This document shows, piece by piece, positions 34,884 to 44,022 of a stretch of DNA of 64,000 bases. Source of the stretch: WLMZ01 sp043753895. Its GTDB lineage: Bacteria > Actinomycetota > Acidimicrobiia > Acidimicrobiales > Ilumatobacteraceae. The translations under genes were made by a program, and so were the position numbers. How positions within the stretch are numbered: the stretch's first letter is position 1; every line of letters begins with the position of its first letter. The notes under the pieces were generated by a model. It saw nothing but the letters and a program-made list of their open reading frames with translations, made no database searches and was not told the origin of the DNA. The DNA lies in contig JAYUWK010000128.1 in assembly GCA_043753895.1 (NCBI GenBank), forward strand, positions 1 through 64,000, written 5' to 3'.

Positions 34884-36214
34884 GCAACGATCTGTTCAGC
34901 TCCGCCGCGGCCGACCGCCTGCGCCAGCAAGCGCCTTTGGCCGCGCGGCTTCGGCCGCAGACCCTCGACGAGGTGGTGGGCCAGAAACATCTCGTCGGCC
35001 CGGGACGCCCGCTGCGCCGACTGGTCGAGCAGGATCGATTGAGTTCCGCAATTTTCTGGGGTCCGCCAGGTACCGGAAAGACAACCCTTGCGCTTGCGGT
35101 GGCCGGAACCACGCAGCGCGCATTCGAGCAACTCTCGGCGGTGACGGCCGGGGTGAAGGACGTGCGCGAGGTCATCGAGCGCGCTCGTCAACGTCTTGGC
35201 GAACACGGGCGCGGAACGATCCTGTTCCTCGACGAGATCCACCGGTTCTCCAAGGCTCAACAGGACGCGCTGCTACCCGCCGTCGAGGACGGCACGCTCA
35301 CGCTCATCGGTGCCACCACCGAAAATCCGTTCTTCGAGGTGAATGCGCCGTTACGTAGTCGGAGCACCCTGTTTCGTCTCGAGCCCCTCGACCGAGAGGC
35401 GATCGTGTTACTCATCGGGCGCGGTCTGGTGTCTGAGTCTGTGCAAGCCGATCCGGAGGCGATCGCACTGTTGGCGGATCGCTCGGGCGGCGACGGACGC
35501 CAGGTGCTCACCGCGCTCGAAGTCGCCTGTGCCCTGGCCTTTCCCGATGTGATCACCGTGCAGCACGTTGAGTCAGCGCTCGGTACGAGTGCTTTGCGCT
35601 ACGGTCGCGACGATCACTACGACGTGATCAGCGCCTTCATCAAGAGCATCCGTGGCAGCGATGCCGATGCTGGGCTGTATTGGTTGGCGCGCATGCTCGA
35701 AGCCGGCGAGGACGCCCGTTTCATCGTGCGCCGACTCATCGTGCTGGCCAGTGAAGACATCGGTATGGCCGACCCGATGTCGCTCGTTGTTGCGGTCGCT
35801 GCAGCGCAGGCGGTCGAACATGTGGGTTTGCCAGAAGCGCAACTGAACCTTGCCCAGGCCGTGGTACATCTGGCCACGGCGCCCAAGAGCAACCGATCAG
35901 CGCTCGGCATCTGGAACGCACGCAGCATGGTACACGATGGTGCGGTGGGCGAGGTGCCCGCGCACCTGCGCGATGCCCACTACCAAGGTGCCGCATCGCT
36001 GGGTCATGGCACCGGCTACGTGTACCCTCATGATGATCCCCGTGGTTGGGTACCGCAGCAGTATCGGCCCGACGAACTCGTCGGCGTCACGCTCTACGAG
36101 CCCACAACCCATGGTTTCGAGCAGGAAGTGACCACCCGCATGGAACGACATCTCACCAACGCCGCCGACGCGGCCGACGGCTCCGATGCAGCCGATCCGG
36201 AGACAGCGCCATGA
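34880..36214 (+). CDS. rarA: replication-associated recombination ATPase RarA (MgsA)
   Basis: A 444-residue AAA+ protein: PLAARLRPQTLDEVVGQKHL, Walker A FWGPPGTGKTTLA, Walker B GTILFLDEIHRFSKAQQD, sensor IGATTENPFFEVN, and the C-terminal tetramerisation domain (KSIRGSDADAGLYWLARML, RSALGIW). It acts at stalled replication forks. Start GTG 34880 overlaps the Nudix stop. The two small genes downstream follow rarA in many actinomycetes, where alaS usually comes next; here glcD follows instead. Confidence 0.95.
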   Translation: MSNDLFSSAAADRLRQQAPLAARLRPQTLDEVVGQKHLVGPGRPLRRLVEQDRLSSAIFWGPPGTGKTTLALAVAGTTQRAFEQLSAVTAGVKDVREVIERARQRLGEHGRGTILFLDEIHRFSKAQQDALLPAVEDGTLTLIGATTENPFFEVNAPLRSRSTLFRLEPLDREAIVLLIGRGLVSESVQADPEAIALLADRSGGDGRQVLTALEVACALAFPDVITVQHVESALGTSALRYGRDDHYDVISAFIKSIRGSDADAGLYWLARMLEAGEDARFIVRRLIVLASEDIGMADPMSLVVAVAAAQAVEHVGLPEAQLNLAQAVVHLATAPKSNRSALGIWNARSMVHDGAVGEVPAHLRDAHYQGAASLGHGTGYVYPHDDPRGWVPQQYRPDELVGVTLYEPTTHGFEQEVTTRMERHLTNAADAADGSDAADPETAP

Positions 36215-36648
36215 CGGCCGGCGAACTGGCTATCGTTGTCGCCACCGTGTTGTGCTCGCTCGGTTTCGCTGCGCTGATCGTGGTGCTGATGCGGGTGCTC
36301 GACACCCTCAAGTCATTGCGCGGCGAGGTCGAGTCTCTGCGAAACGAGACCGGGCCGTTGCTTGCTGAGCTACAACTCTCCACCGATGAAGCCCGTATCA
36401 CCATGGCAGAGGCGCGCAGCGATCTCGATCGTTTCGACAAGGTGCTCGGTTCGGCCGAGGCGATCAGTGATGCCGTGTCAGGCAGTGGACGCGTGGCACG
36501 CGCAGCACTCTCGGTTCCCGTAATCAAGGCCGCTGGAATCGCCACCGGTACCGGCCGCGCGTGGCGTCGATTGCGACGTCAGGACGCCAAGGCTCTCGCT
36601 AAAGGCGAGCGTCGCACCGCACGAAACAGTCAGGGGTCGCAACGATGA
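36211..36648 (+). CDS. DUF948-like membrane protein
   Basis: A 145-residue protein with one N-terminal transmembrane helix (about 4-26) and a long amphipathic, coiled-coil-prone segment (LDTLKSLRGEVESLRNETGPLLAELQLSTDEA), then a basic C-terminus. This matches the DUF948 pattern of proteins encoded between rarA and alaS in actinomycetes. Function unknown. Overlaps rarA and the next gene by 4 nt each. Confidence 0.75.
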   Translation: MTAGELAIVVATVLCSLGFAALIVVLMRVLDTLKSLRGEVESLRNETGPLLAELQLSTDEARITMAEARSDLDRFDKVLGSAEAISDAVSGSGRVARAALSVPVIKAAGIATGTGRAWRRLRRQDAKALAKGERRTARNSQGSQR

Positions 36649-37034
36649 TGAAGCGATTGAGTTGGTTCTTGGGCGGGGCCGTGGCCGGCGTTGCCGGTGT
36701 GGGTCTGGCCAAGAAGAAAGCGAAAGAGACCGCAGCACAGTTGGCGCCGTCGCACGTCGCCCGTTCCGCAATGGCGCGACTGCGCGGCCGCGGACACGAT
36801 GTGTCCGAGGCCATCAGCGAGGGACGTCGCGCGATGCACGCCAAGGAAGCCGAGCTACGCGCCCGACGCGACGGAACGATGTTGTCTCTGGCCGACGAAC
36901 TCGAACCCGACGATCAGGTACTGGTCGATGGCCAGCCGGTAGAGCCCGGACAGTTGATCGTGCTCCGCCAGGTGCGCACTGTCGACCAGTCTGGTCCGCG
37001 TCGCAACAGTCGTCGCCCACGCCGTAGCGCATGA
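36645..37034 (+). CDS. small conserved protein with N-terminal hydrophobic segment
   Basis: A 129-residue protein: MMKRLSWFLGGAVAGVAGVGLAKK is a short membrane segment followed by a basic, Ala/Arg-rich helical region and a low-complexity Arg tail. In actinomycetes the protein after the DUF948 gene is usually of this kind (DUF6167-like); I assign it by position and composition only. Function unknown. Overlaps glcD by 4 nt. Confidence 0.65.
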   Translation: MMKRLSWFLGGAVAGVAGVGLAKKKAKETAAQLAPSHVARSAMARLRGRGHDVSEAISEGRRAMHAKEAELRARRDGTMLSLADELEPDDQVLVDGQPVEPGQLIVLRQVRTVDQSGPRRNSRRPRRSA

Positions 37035-38449
37035 CGACCCTGATCGACGATCTCCGCCGTGCGGTGCCGCCGGATCGGGTTCGTATCGGACAGGCCGAGC
37101 TCAGTCTCTATCGCCGAGACGCTTCGAACTTCGACGGAGACACGTCGGTTGTGTGCTTTCCAACGACGACGACCGAGGTGCAGGCCGTGGTGCGAGCGTG
37201 TATCGCTCACTCGACGCCGTACGTGGCAAGGGGCTCGGGCACCGGCCTCGCAGGCGGGGCAACGCCCCTCGATGGGGCTGTCGTGGTGTCACTCGCGAAG
37301 ATGAACCGCATCATCTCTGTCGATGCGCAGGCTCGCCAGGCGTGGGTCGAGCCAGGGGTCCTGAATCTCGACCTGAGCACCGCTGTGGCCCACCTCGGGC
37401 TGCACTTCGCACCTGATCCCAGTAGCCAGCAGAGTTGCACCATCGGCGGCAATGTGGCCAACAACTCCGGCGGACCGCACTGTCTCGCCGATGGCGTAAC
37501 CGCAGCACACATCATTGCGATGGAGGTGGTGCTCCCCGAAGGCGACATCGTCACCATTGGCGGCGAGGACCCTGACCCGATCGGACTCGATCTGCGTGGC
37601 GCGTTCGTGGGTAGCGAGGGAATGTTCGGGATCGCGACGAAGATCTGCGTACGGCTCACCCAGAACGCACCAGCGGTCCGCACCATGTTGCTCGACTTCG
37701 ATCGAGTCGAAGACGGTGCCGCGACGGTGAGCGCGATCATCGCCGATGGCATGGTGCCCGCCGCACTCGAGATGATGGACGCTCTCTGCACCCGCGCGGT
37801 CGAGGAATACATCCACGCCGGTCTGCCCACCGACGCCGCTGCAATCCTGCTCGTCGAGGTCGCCGGGCTGTCGCATGGCCTCGAGGATCAAGTGGCGCGC
37901 ATCATCGCGATCGGCACGGCGCACGGCGCTCGTACCGTGCGTGTGGCACAGGATGAAGCTGAGCGGGCGCTGCTCTGGAAAGGTCGCAAGACCGCCTTCG
38001 GGGCGATTGCCCGGATCAAGCCGAACTACTACCTGCACGACACCGTGGTGCCACGCCGCAAGCTGCCCGAGGTGCTCAACCAGGTGTACGCGATCGCCAA
38101 GCGCCACGACCTGCTGGTGATGAATGTCTTCCACGCTGGCGACGGCAACCTGCACCCGTTGCTGGTGTTCGACAAGCGCGAGCCAGGTGTCATGGAACGT
38201 GTGTATGCAGCCGGCGAGGAGATCGTGCGCGTCTCGGTGGCTGCGGGCGGTGTGCTCAGCGGCGAGCACGGCATCGGTTTGGAAAAGCGCGACTACATGC
38301 CACTGATGTTCAGCCCCGTCGACCTTGCCGCACAGGCCGCAATGCGCGCGGCATTCGATCCGACCGGGTTAGCCAATCCCACCAAGGTGTTGCCCAGCCC
38401 TGCCGCCTGCGGTGATGTGCATCACGTGCCGGAGGGCGCATGGATCTAA
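37031..38449 (+). CDS. glcD: glycolate oxidase FAD-binding subunit GlcD
   Basis: A 472-residue FAD-linked oxidase of the VAO/PCMH fold: VVCFPTTTTEVQAVVRAC, ARGSGTGLAGGATP (FAD loop), DPSSQQSCTIGGNVANNSGG, AFVGSEGMFGIATKICVRL, NVFHAGDGNLHP and GGVLSGEHGIGLEKRDY. It oxidises glycolate (or D-lactate) to the 2-oxo acid, passing electrons through GlcE/GlcF to quinone. GlcE follows with a 10-nt overlap; GlcF is 3.3 kb away (42614). Confidence 0.92.
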   Translation: MTTLIDDLRRAVPPDRVRIGQAELSLYRRDASNFDGDTSVVCFPTTTTEVQAVVRACIAHSTPYVARGSGTGLAGGATPLDGAVVVSLAKMNRIISVDAQARQAWVEPGVLNLDLSTAVAHLGLHFAPDPSSQQSCTIGGNVANNSGGPHCLADGVTAAHIIAMEVVLPEGDIVTIGGEDPDPIGLDLRGAFVGSEGMFGIATKICVRLTQNAPAVRTMLLDFDRVEDGAATVSAIIADGMVPAALEMMDALCTRAVEEYIHAGLPTDAAAILLVEVAGLSHGLEDQVARIIAIGTAHGARTVRVAQDEAERALLWKGRKTAFGAIARIKPNYYLHDTVVPRRKLPEVLNQVYAIAKRHDLLVMNVFHAGDGNLHPLLVFDKREPGVMERVYAAGEEIVRVSVAAGGVLSGEHGIGLEKRDYMPLMFSPVDLAAQAAMRAAFDPTGLANPTKVLPSPAACGDVHHVPEGAWI

Positions 38450-39315
38450 GCGACTTTGCCGCTGCTGTCGGCGACCCTGCGAAGGGACCCGTGTCCATTG
38501 CTGGCACGTCGAGCCGTGGAGGCAGCGTGCCCGGTGTGCGTGCGGTACAGGCACCCGCCGGTATCGAATGGATCCAGGCCGACGAGATGACCGTGTCGTG
38601 CGGCGCACGTACCCTCGTTGTCGAACTCGACGATGCACTTGCCGAAGTAGGCCAGTGCATCGCCCTCCCGCTGTCGGGCACCGTTGGCGGCGCGTTGGCG
38701 GTGGGTCACAGCGGTGTGCGTCGACTCGGCTACGGGCCGGTACGCGACGCGTTACTGCAGGCTCGCTACGTGTCGGCCGCGGGCGAGGTCGTGAAAGCAG
38801 GCGGGCCGACGGTCAAGAACGTGTCGGGCTTCGATCTCTGCCGACTCCTCGTTGGCTCCGGCGGCACGCTCGGTTTCCTGGGCGACGTCATCCTGCGCAC
38901 ACGGCCCCTACCCGCTGTTTCGCAGTGGTTCAGCACCACCGCCGACCCGTTTGCGACCTTCGCGTCGCTCTATCGGCCGGTGAGCGTGCTGTGGGACGGC
39001 GACACGTCGTGGGCGCTACTCGAGGGGCACGCCCACGACGTGCGCGAGCAAGCCGCCGCTGCTGGTCTGATCTCGGCCGTCGGTCCGCCGTTGTTGCCCA
39101 CGACGGCGCGCTGGTCGCTGCCCCCGGCGCAGTTGCACACCTTGGCCGGTCAGGCTGGGTTTGTTGCCGAGATTGGCGTTGGGGTCGTTCACCACTCGGT
39201 GGCTCAGCCAAGGCGCACCTTGGACCCGGCGTCGGTCGCCCTGCATCGGCGACTCAAGGAGCAGTTCGACCCCACGGGGCGACTCAACCCTGGTGTCGAT
39301 CTCCTCGATGTTTGA
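38440..39315 (+). CDS. glcE: glycolate oxidase FAD-binding subunit GlcE
   Basis: A 291-residue smaller FAD-binding subunit: VSIAGTSSRGGSVPG, IALPLSGTVGGALAVGHSG, KAGGPTVKNVSGFDLCRLLVGSGGTLGFLGDVILRT and the C-terminal LKEQFDPTGRLNPG. Length is shorter than GlcD, as usual. Overlaps glcD (10 nt) and the next gene (8 nt), so it is tightly coupled. Confidence 0.9.
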   Translation: MDLSDFAAAVGDPAKGPVSIAGTSSRGGSVPGVRAVQAPAGIEWIQADEMTVSCGARTLVVELDDALAEVGQCIALPLSGTVGGALAVGHSGVRRLGYGPVRDALLQARYVSAAGEVVKAGGPTVKNVSGFDLCRLLVGSGGTLGFLGDVILRTRPLPAVSQWFSTTADPFATFASLYRPVSVLWDGDTSWALLEGHAHDVREQAAAAGLISAVGPPLLPTTARWSLPPAQLHTLAGQAGFVAEIGVGVVHHSVAQPRRTLDPASVALHRRLKEQFDPTGRLNPGVDLLDV

Positions 39316-40219
39316 TGTTGCACCACTCGTGGTGCAACCGCCGGGCGACACTTCAGTCGTGAGCGCCGCTGCGAGTGCCGCTGCCACTCGCTGGGATCTT
39401 GCGCCACCGGAGTTGATCCGCATGGGCGCCAATGGCGTGTTCCTGAGCGGTGGCGTGATCCTGCGCGTCAGTCGTCCCACGGCACCGATGAGTGCGGCTC
39501 TGCACCTCGCTGATCTGCTGGTGGGGGAGGGCATTCGTGTTGCGCAACCCGCTCGACCCGACGCCATCACGTTCGAGAACGGACTGGCGGTTACTGCGTG
39601 GCAACGGATCGAGCATGACCCAACGTTGCCGGTCGATTGGAAGCGGGTCGGCGCGATGGTAGCCAAGGTCCACGCCATCGATCCCGCACGCGTCGGGGCC
39701 GCTGCAATCGGTCACCCGCTGCCCTTCTGCGCGACCTTTCCATGGTGGGACTTCGACACGATGATGCGCGAGGCCGACAGTCTCGATGCCACAACGATTG
39801 CTGCGTTACGCGCCGCTCGCGATCGCCATGGTTGGTGGGCCCGCGCCGCCCTCGACCGAGAGATGGTGCTGTGTCACGGCGACGTACATCCGGGTAATGT
39901 GCTGGTGGATGGCGACGGGCCTGTGCTCATCGATTGGGATCTCCTCTGCCTCGGCCCTCCAGCATGGGACCATGCGCCGATGATGACTTGGACGCGACGG
40001 TGGGCCGGCGAACCGGGTATCTACGAGGCGTTCAGCCGTGGCTACGGTGCACCCGTCGACGGCGAGCTTGCGCGGGCAATCGCGGAGATGCGCCTGCTCG
40101 CAGCAACGCTCATGCGCCTGCAACGAGCGCGTCTCGATCCGGCGCAGGGTGATGAAGCGATGCGCCGTCTGGCCTATTGGCGCTGCGAACCCGATGCGCC
40201 AATGTGGCGGGCACAGTAG
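39308..40219 (+). CDS. aminoglycoside phosphotransferase-fold kinase
   Basis: A 303-residue APH-family protein: VFLSGGVILRVSRPT (N-lobe), LCHGDVHPGNVLVDGDGPVLIDWDLLCLGPPAWDHAPM containing the catalytic HGDxHxxN and the metal-binding DWD. The invariant N-lobe is short. Substrate unknown; the family phosphorylates sugars, choline or antibiotics. It overlaps glcE by 8 nt; a role in glycolate metabolism is possible but unproven. Confidence 0.82.
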   Translation: MFDVAPLVVQPPGDTSVVSAAASAAATRWDLAPPELIRMGANGVFLSGGVILRVSRPTAPMSAALHLADLLVGEGIRVAQPARPDAITFENGLAVTAWQRIEHDPTLPVDWKRVGAMVAKVHAIDPARVGAAAIGHPLPFCATFPWWDFDTMMREADSLDATTIAALRAARDRHGWWARAALDREMVLCHGDVHPGNVLVDGDGPVLIDWDLLCLGPPAWDHAPMMTWTRRWAGEPGIYEAFSRGYGAPVDGELARAIAEMRLLAATLMRLQRARLDPAQGDEAMRRLAYWRCEPDAPMWRAQ

Positions 40220-40234
40220 CGGCAGCGGTTCGTT

Positions 40235-40278
40235 CTGGGTGTAACTGTGAGCCGGTCAGGGCACGGATCTACACCCAG
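40235..40278. terminator. possible bidirectional terminator (9-bp inverted repeat)
   Basis: CTGGGTGTA (40235-40243) and TACACCCAG (40270-40278) are perfectly complementary with a 26-nt loop, centred between two convergent genes. There is no T-run, so Rho-independent action is uncertain. Confidence 0.4.
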
Positions 40279-40293
40279 TTCGACCACGACCAC

Positions 40294-41685
40294 TTACATG
40301 AAGCGGCGGACGAGCTTGTACTTCCATCCCTTGTAGGGCGGGTACAGAATCGAGGGGTCTGGTTTGGTGGGCTTGCGCAGAACCGACTTGCGGTGGGTGA
40401 AGGTATCGAAGCCGGCCTTGGCGTGATAGGCGCCCATGCCGCTGCCGCCAACGCCCCCGAAGGGCAACTCGGTGACGCCCACGTGCAACACCGTATGGTT
40501 CACCAGCACGCCACCTGCCGAGGTGCGCGACAGCACACGATCGATGATGGCTTCGCTGCTGCTGAAGACATACAGGGCTAAGGGCTTGTCACCATTGTTG
40601 ACGATGCGGATCGCTTCGTCGACATCGCCCACTGCGATCACGGGAAGAATCGGGCCGAAGATTTCCTCCTGCATGACGGCGGCATCGGGCTTCACCCCGA
40701 CCAAGACCGTGGGGGGCAGGTAGCGACTGGCGCGATCGCCGTGGCCACCGCACACCGTGGCGTCGAACCCGCCGGCATCGAGCAGGGCCGTGAGCCGGTC
40801 CCAGTGGCGTTCGTTCACGATGCGCGCGTAGTCGGGAGAGCTTCTCGGATCGTCGCCGTAAAAGTCGTGCACCGCGCGCAGTAACGCACCCATCAGCTTG
40901 TCTTCGACCGAGGCGTCGACGAGCACATAGTCGGGCGCGACGCAGGTCTGACCGGCGTTGATGAACTTGCCCCACGCGATTCGGCGTGCAGCGACATCAA
41001 TATCTGCGTCGGCCGCGACGATGACGGGGCTCTTGCCGCCGAGCTCGAGCGTGACCGGCGTGAGGTGCTTGGCTGCGGCTGCCATCACGATGCGTCCGAC
41101 GGTGCCGTTGCCCGTGTAGAAGATGTGATCGAACGTCTCCTCGAGGAGGGCTGTGGTTTCCGCGACTCCACCGGTGACCACCTGTACGACGCGCTCGTCG
41201 AGATAATGCGGGATGTACTGCGCCATCACCGCAGCCGTAGCCGGAGCAACCTCAGATGGCTTGAGCACCACGGTGTTACCCGCTGCAAGCGCGGGCACCA
41301 ACGGTGCCAGCAACAACTGCATCGGGTAGTTCCACGGCGCAATGATGAGCACGACGCCGAGCGGCTCGGGAATGATCTCCGCCGAACCCGGCTTGAACGT
41401 GAGCGCCACCTTCACGCGCTCGGGGGCGCACCACTTGTCGAGGTGCTTCAGAGCGTGATCGATCTCGCTCAGTGCAACGCCGACCTCGGTTGCATACGCC
41501 TCCATCGGCGGCTTGCGCAGATCGGTGGCCAAGGCATCGAGGATTGGACCCTCCTGCTCGACGAGCAGACGACGGAGCTGCTGCAGCTGCGTCCGTCGAG
41601 CCTCGATGTCGCGCATCGCGCCGTTGTTATACGAGTCGCGCAACCCAGCGACGATGGAGGGAATGGACGCAGCGGAGTCGGTCAT
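40294..41685 (-). CDS. aldehyde dehydrogenase (class 3-like)
   Basis: A 463-residue NAD(P)-dependent aldehyde dehydrogenase. Seen: VLIIAPWNYPMQLLLAPLVPALAAGNTVVLKPSE (cofactor site), LELGGKSPVIV (general-base Glu), NAGQTCVAPDYVLV (catalytic Cys), QEEIFGPILPV, and PFGGVGGSGMGAYHAKAGFDTF. Overall length and the C-terminal hydrophobic/basic tail fit ALDH3/fatty aldehyde dehydrogenases, possibly membrane-associated. Start ATG 41685 is supported by TAGCCT 6 nt upstream; GTG 41691 is the alternative. Confidence 0.92.
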   Translation of the reverse strand: MTDSAASIPSIVAGLRDSYNNGAMRDIEARRTQLQQLRRLLVEQEGPILDALATDLRKPPMEAYATEVGVALSEIDHALKHLDKWCAPERVKVALTFKPGSAEIIPEPLGVVLIIAPWNYPMQLLLAPLVPALAAGNTVVLKPSEVAPATAAVMAQYIPHYLDERVVQVVTGGVAETTALLEETFDHIFYTGNGTVGRIVMAAAAKHLTPVTLELGGKSPVIVAADADIDVAARRIAWGKFINAGQTCVAPDYVLVDASVEDKLMGALLRAVHDFYGDDPRSSPDYARIVNERHWDRLTALLDAGGFDATVCGGHGDRASRYLPPTVLVGVKPDAAVMQEEIFGPILPVIAVGDVDEAIRIVNNGDKPLALYVFSSSEAIIDRVLSRTSAGGVLVNHTVLHVGVTELPFGGVGGSGMGAYHAKAGFDTFTHRKSVLRKPTKPDPSILYPPYKGWKYKLVRRFM

Positions 41686-41691
41686 CTGCAC

Positions 41692-41697
41692 AGGCTA
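41692..41697 (-). promoter_or_regulatory. -10 hexamer TAGCCT for the aldehyde dehydrogenase
   Basis: Six nt upstream of ATG 41685 on the minus strand; leaderless-type. Confidence 0.45.
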
Positions 41698-41765
41698 CGC
41701 AAGAACGCGCTGAACACGAACCGCACGATCATCCGCACCGTCAATCCGCCCATCAATCCGCACGA

Positions 41766-42563
41766 TCAACGCGGTTGACAGGTGGGGCAGAAATAGCAGG
41801 GCCGACCGCCCAGTTCGATGGTCTGGATCGGGGTCGCACACCGCAGGCAACGGTCGCGGTGGTACGCGTACGTGGCCTCGCCGCGTCGCAGCCGAGTACT
41901 GCGCGGCAGGCCCAGCTCAGCGCGATCAACGGTGATGATGCGATTGTCCTTGACACCCTGACGCAACATCGCAACAACGGTGTTCCACAGCGCCTGCAGC
42001 TCGGCAGGATCGAGATCAGACCCGCGCCGCGCCGGATGGATTCCGGTCACGAAGAGCGCCTCGGCTCGGTACACATTGCCCACGCCGCAAAGCACGCGCT
42101 GGTCGAGCAGGATCGTGCCGATGGCCTGCTTCGATCGATGCATGCGCGCCATCGCCTCCGCTGCGTCGGCTTTGGGGTCCAGTGGATCTGGTCCGAGTCG
42201 CGCCAGCACGCGGTCGCGGTCATCCGCAGTGCCGATGGCGCAGTCGGTGGGGCCGGCGAGGTCGATGGTGGCCGCCGGCGACTGCAGGCGCATCCGCACC
42301 AAACCCACTGGATCAGGCGCATCCGGCCCCTTCGAGATGCGGAACTTGCCGAAGAGGCCGAGGTGGACATGGCCGATCTCACCGGTGTCCCACCAGTAGA
42401 ACAGATGCTTGCCCACAGCTTCGAGATCGGTGAGCACGTGTCCGTTGATGTGTTCGGCCTCTGAACTGAAGCGACCCTGCGGCGACGACACCTGCAGCAA
42501 ATGACCAACGAGTAAGCGGCCGTGATCTCTCGCAATGCGGTGGACGGTGTGTCCTTCGGGCAT
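41766..42563 (-). CDS. nei2: DNA glycosylase/AP lyase, Nei2-type (Fpg/Nei family)
   Basis: A 265-residue protein starting MPEGHTVHRIARDH, where Pro2/Glu3 form the catalytic N-terminus; the H-T-V-H variant marks the actinobacterial Nei2 group. Helix-two-turn-helix region QRVLCGVGNVYRAEALF and the C-terminal zinc finger CLRCATPIQTIELGGRPCYFCPTC are complete. It removes oxidised bases and nicks the abasic site. Divergent from glcF. Confidence 0.95.
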   Translation of the reverse strand: MPEGHTVHRIARDHGRLLVGHLLQVSSPQGRFSSEAEHINGHVLTDLEAVGKHLFYWWDTGEIGHVHLGLFGKFRISKGPDAPDPVGLVRMRLQSPAATIDLAGPTDCAIGTADDRDRVLARLGPDPLDPKADAAEAMARMHRSKQAIGTILLDQRVLCGVGNVYRAEALFVTGIHPARRGSDLDPAELQALWNTVVAMLRQGVKDNRIITVDRAELGLPRSTRLRRGEATYAYHRDRCLRCATPIQTIELGGRPCYFCPTCQPR

Positions 42564-42598
42564 GTGGTCGTGTCACTCTCGATGGGCGGCGAAGCCAC

Positions 42599-42604
42599 TA
42601 CGGT
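42599..42604 (+). promoter_or_regulatory. -10 hexamer TACGGT for glcF
   Basis: Nine nt before ATG 42614, inside the short palindrome CCACTACGGTGG (42596-42607). Confidence 0.4.
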
Positions 42605-42613
42605 GGTTCCCAC

Positions 42614-43774
42614 ATGAAGCTACAGCTCAACGATGCCGAACTGGCCAGCTGTGTCGGCTGTGGACTCTGCCTGCCACACTGTCCCACCTATCGCGTCACG
42701 GGTGAAGAATCGCTGTCGCCGCGTGGGCGCATCGCATCGATGCGTACCGTGGCGTGGGAGGGCGCGCCCATCGACGACGCGTTCGTGGGCTTCATGGAGA
42801 CCTGCGTACAGTGCCGTGGCTGCGAGCCGGCGTGTCCGTCGGGTGTGCCATATGGCCGCCTCATCGAAGGTACGCGCCAATCGCTGGCGGCCGCTCATCG
42901 AAGCACGCCACGGTGGCAACGGGTCGGTTTCAGCGTGCTCGGGCACCATCGGCTCCTCCTCGTCGGCTCCACGGTGCTTGCCGTCGCGCAGAGAGCACGT
43001 CTCGTGCCCAAGCGGCTCGGGCTCAGTCGTCTCCCATTGCGCCGTGGTCGTGCGGTCACGGCTACCGGTAGCGATGTGTTCGTCTTCACGGGCTGCGTGA
43101 TGGATGCCTGGCAGCGACCCACCCATCGAGCGACTCAGCGCATCATCGAATCCACTGGCACAACGTGTGCCGTTGCTGCACGTGGCGGCGATTGCTGCGG
43201 CGCGCTCCACACGCACGCCGGACTCACGGATCAGGCCCGTCGACTCGCGAAACGCGTCATTGCGAGCATGCCGGGCGATACCCCTGTCTTGGTCAATTCG
43301 GCTGGATGTGGCGCGGCGATGAAAGACTACGGCCATCTCCTCGATACCGATGCCTCTCGGCAGTTCTCGTCGCGTGTGCTCGACGTGCACGAATGGCTCG
43401 CGGCGCATATCGATGACCTACCTCGGCCCGACCCGACCCGAGCTCGCCCCGCAATCATCGTGCAAGACCCGTGCCACCTTCGCCATGTTCAGAAGGCGCA
43501 CCTGTCGGTTCGCGTCTTGCTCAATCGCTACGCAGAGATCGTCGAGCTCGACGATCAGGGCCTGTGTTGCGGGGCAGGCGGCGCCTACTCGGCCTTGCAA
43601 CCAGCGCTGGCCGGAGACATTCGCGACCGCAAGCTTGCGGCCATCGATCGGGCCACCCTCCTCAGTGGCTCGACAGTGGTCGCCAGCGCGAACCCGGGGT
43701 GCAGCATGCATCTCGAAGCCGGCGGAGTCACGGTCATGCACCCAGTCGACATCGTTGCCGAGCTGTTGACATGA
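42614..43774 (+). CDS. glcF: glycolate oxidase iron-sulfur subunit GlcF
   Basis: A 386-residue protein. Two 4Fe-4S motifs near the N-terminus: CVGCGLCLPHCPTY and CVQCRGCEPACPSG. Two cysteine-rich CCG domains follow: GGDCCGALHTHAGL with NSAGCGAAMKDYG, and DPCHLRHVQKAH with GLCCGAGGAYSAL. Electron-transfer subunit for GlcDE. It is unlinked from glcDE by the phosphotransferase, aldehyde dehydrogenase and nei2 genes, and has its own promoter. Confidence 0.93.
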   Translation: MKLQLNDAELASCVGCGLCLPHCPTYRVTGEESLSPRGRIASMRTVAWEGAPIDDAFVGFMETCVQCRGCEPACPSGVPYGRLIEGTRQSLAAAHRSTPRWQRVGFSVLGHHRLLLVGSTVLAVAQRARLVPKRLGLSRLPLRRGRAVTATGSDVFVFTGCVMDAWQRPTHRATQRIIESTGTTCAVAARGGDCCGALHTHAGLTDQARRLAKRVIASMPGDTPVLVNSAGCGAAMKDYGHLLDTDASRQFSSRVLDVHEWLAAHIDDLPRPDPTRARPAIIVQDPCHLRHVQKAHLSVRVLLNRYAEIVELDDQGLCCGAGGAYSALQPALAGDIRDRKLAAIDRATLLSGSTVVASANPGCSMHLEAGGVTVMHPVDIVAELLT

Positions 43775-44022
43775 GCGACCGCTTCGACAGCATTGCCGAT
43801 CGTCTCGACGCTATCGCCGAGGAACTGGCCGAGACCGCACTCACGGAGTTGTCCTCTGCGATTCGTCGGGGTGATCAGAAGCGACCGGCATCCGAACGGT
43901 CGCTCACCCAGGCGCGCCGCGCCATCGAGAAGGCAACGCACCTACTGCGCAGTGTCGATTCGGGTGACGGCGTCGGCGGCGGCGGCGGCGGCTCGGTCGG
44001 CAACTCAAACGAGTTCGACTGA
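43771..44022 (+). CDS. small acidic/Gly-tailed hypothetical protein
   Basis: An 83-residue protein translationally coupled to glcF (ATGA). MSDRFDSIADRLDAIAEELAE predicts an amphipathic helix; a second helix (ASERSLTQARRAIEKATHLL) follows, then a Gly-rich tail. No domain recognised. Its 3' end overlaps the end of the opposite MOSC gene by 18 nt. Possibly a DNA-binding or assembly partner, but this is a guess. Confidence 0.6.
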   Translation: MSDRFDSIADRLDAIAEELAETALTELSSAIRRGDQKRPASERSLTQARRAIEKATHLLRSVDSGDGVGGGGGGSVGNSNEFD

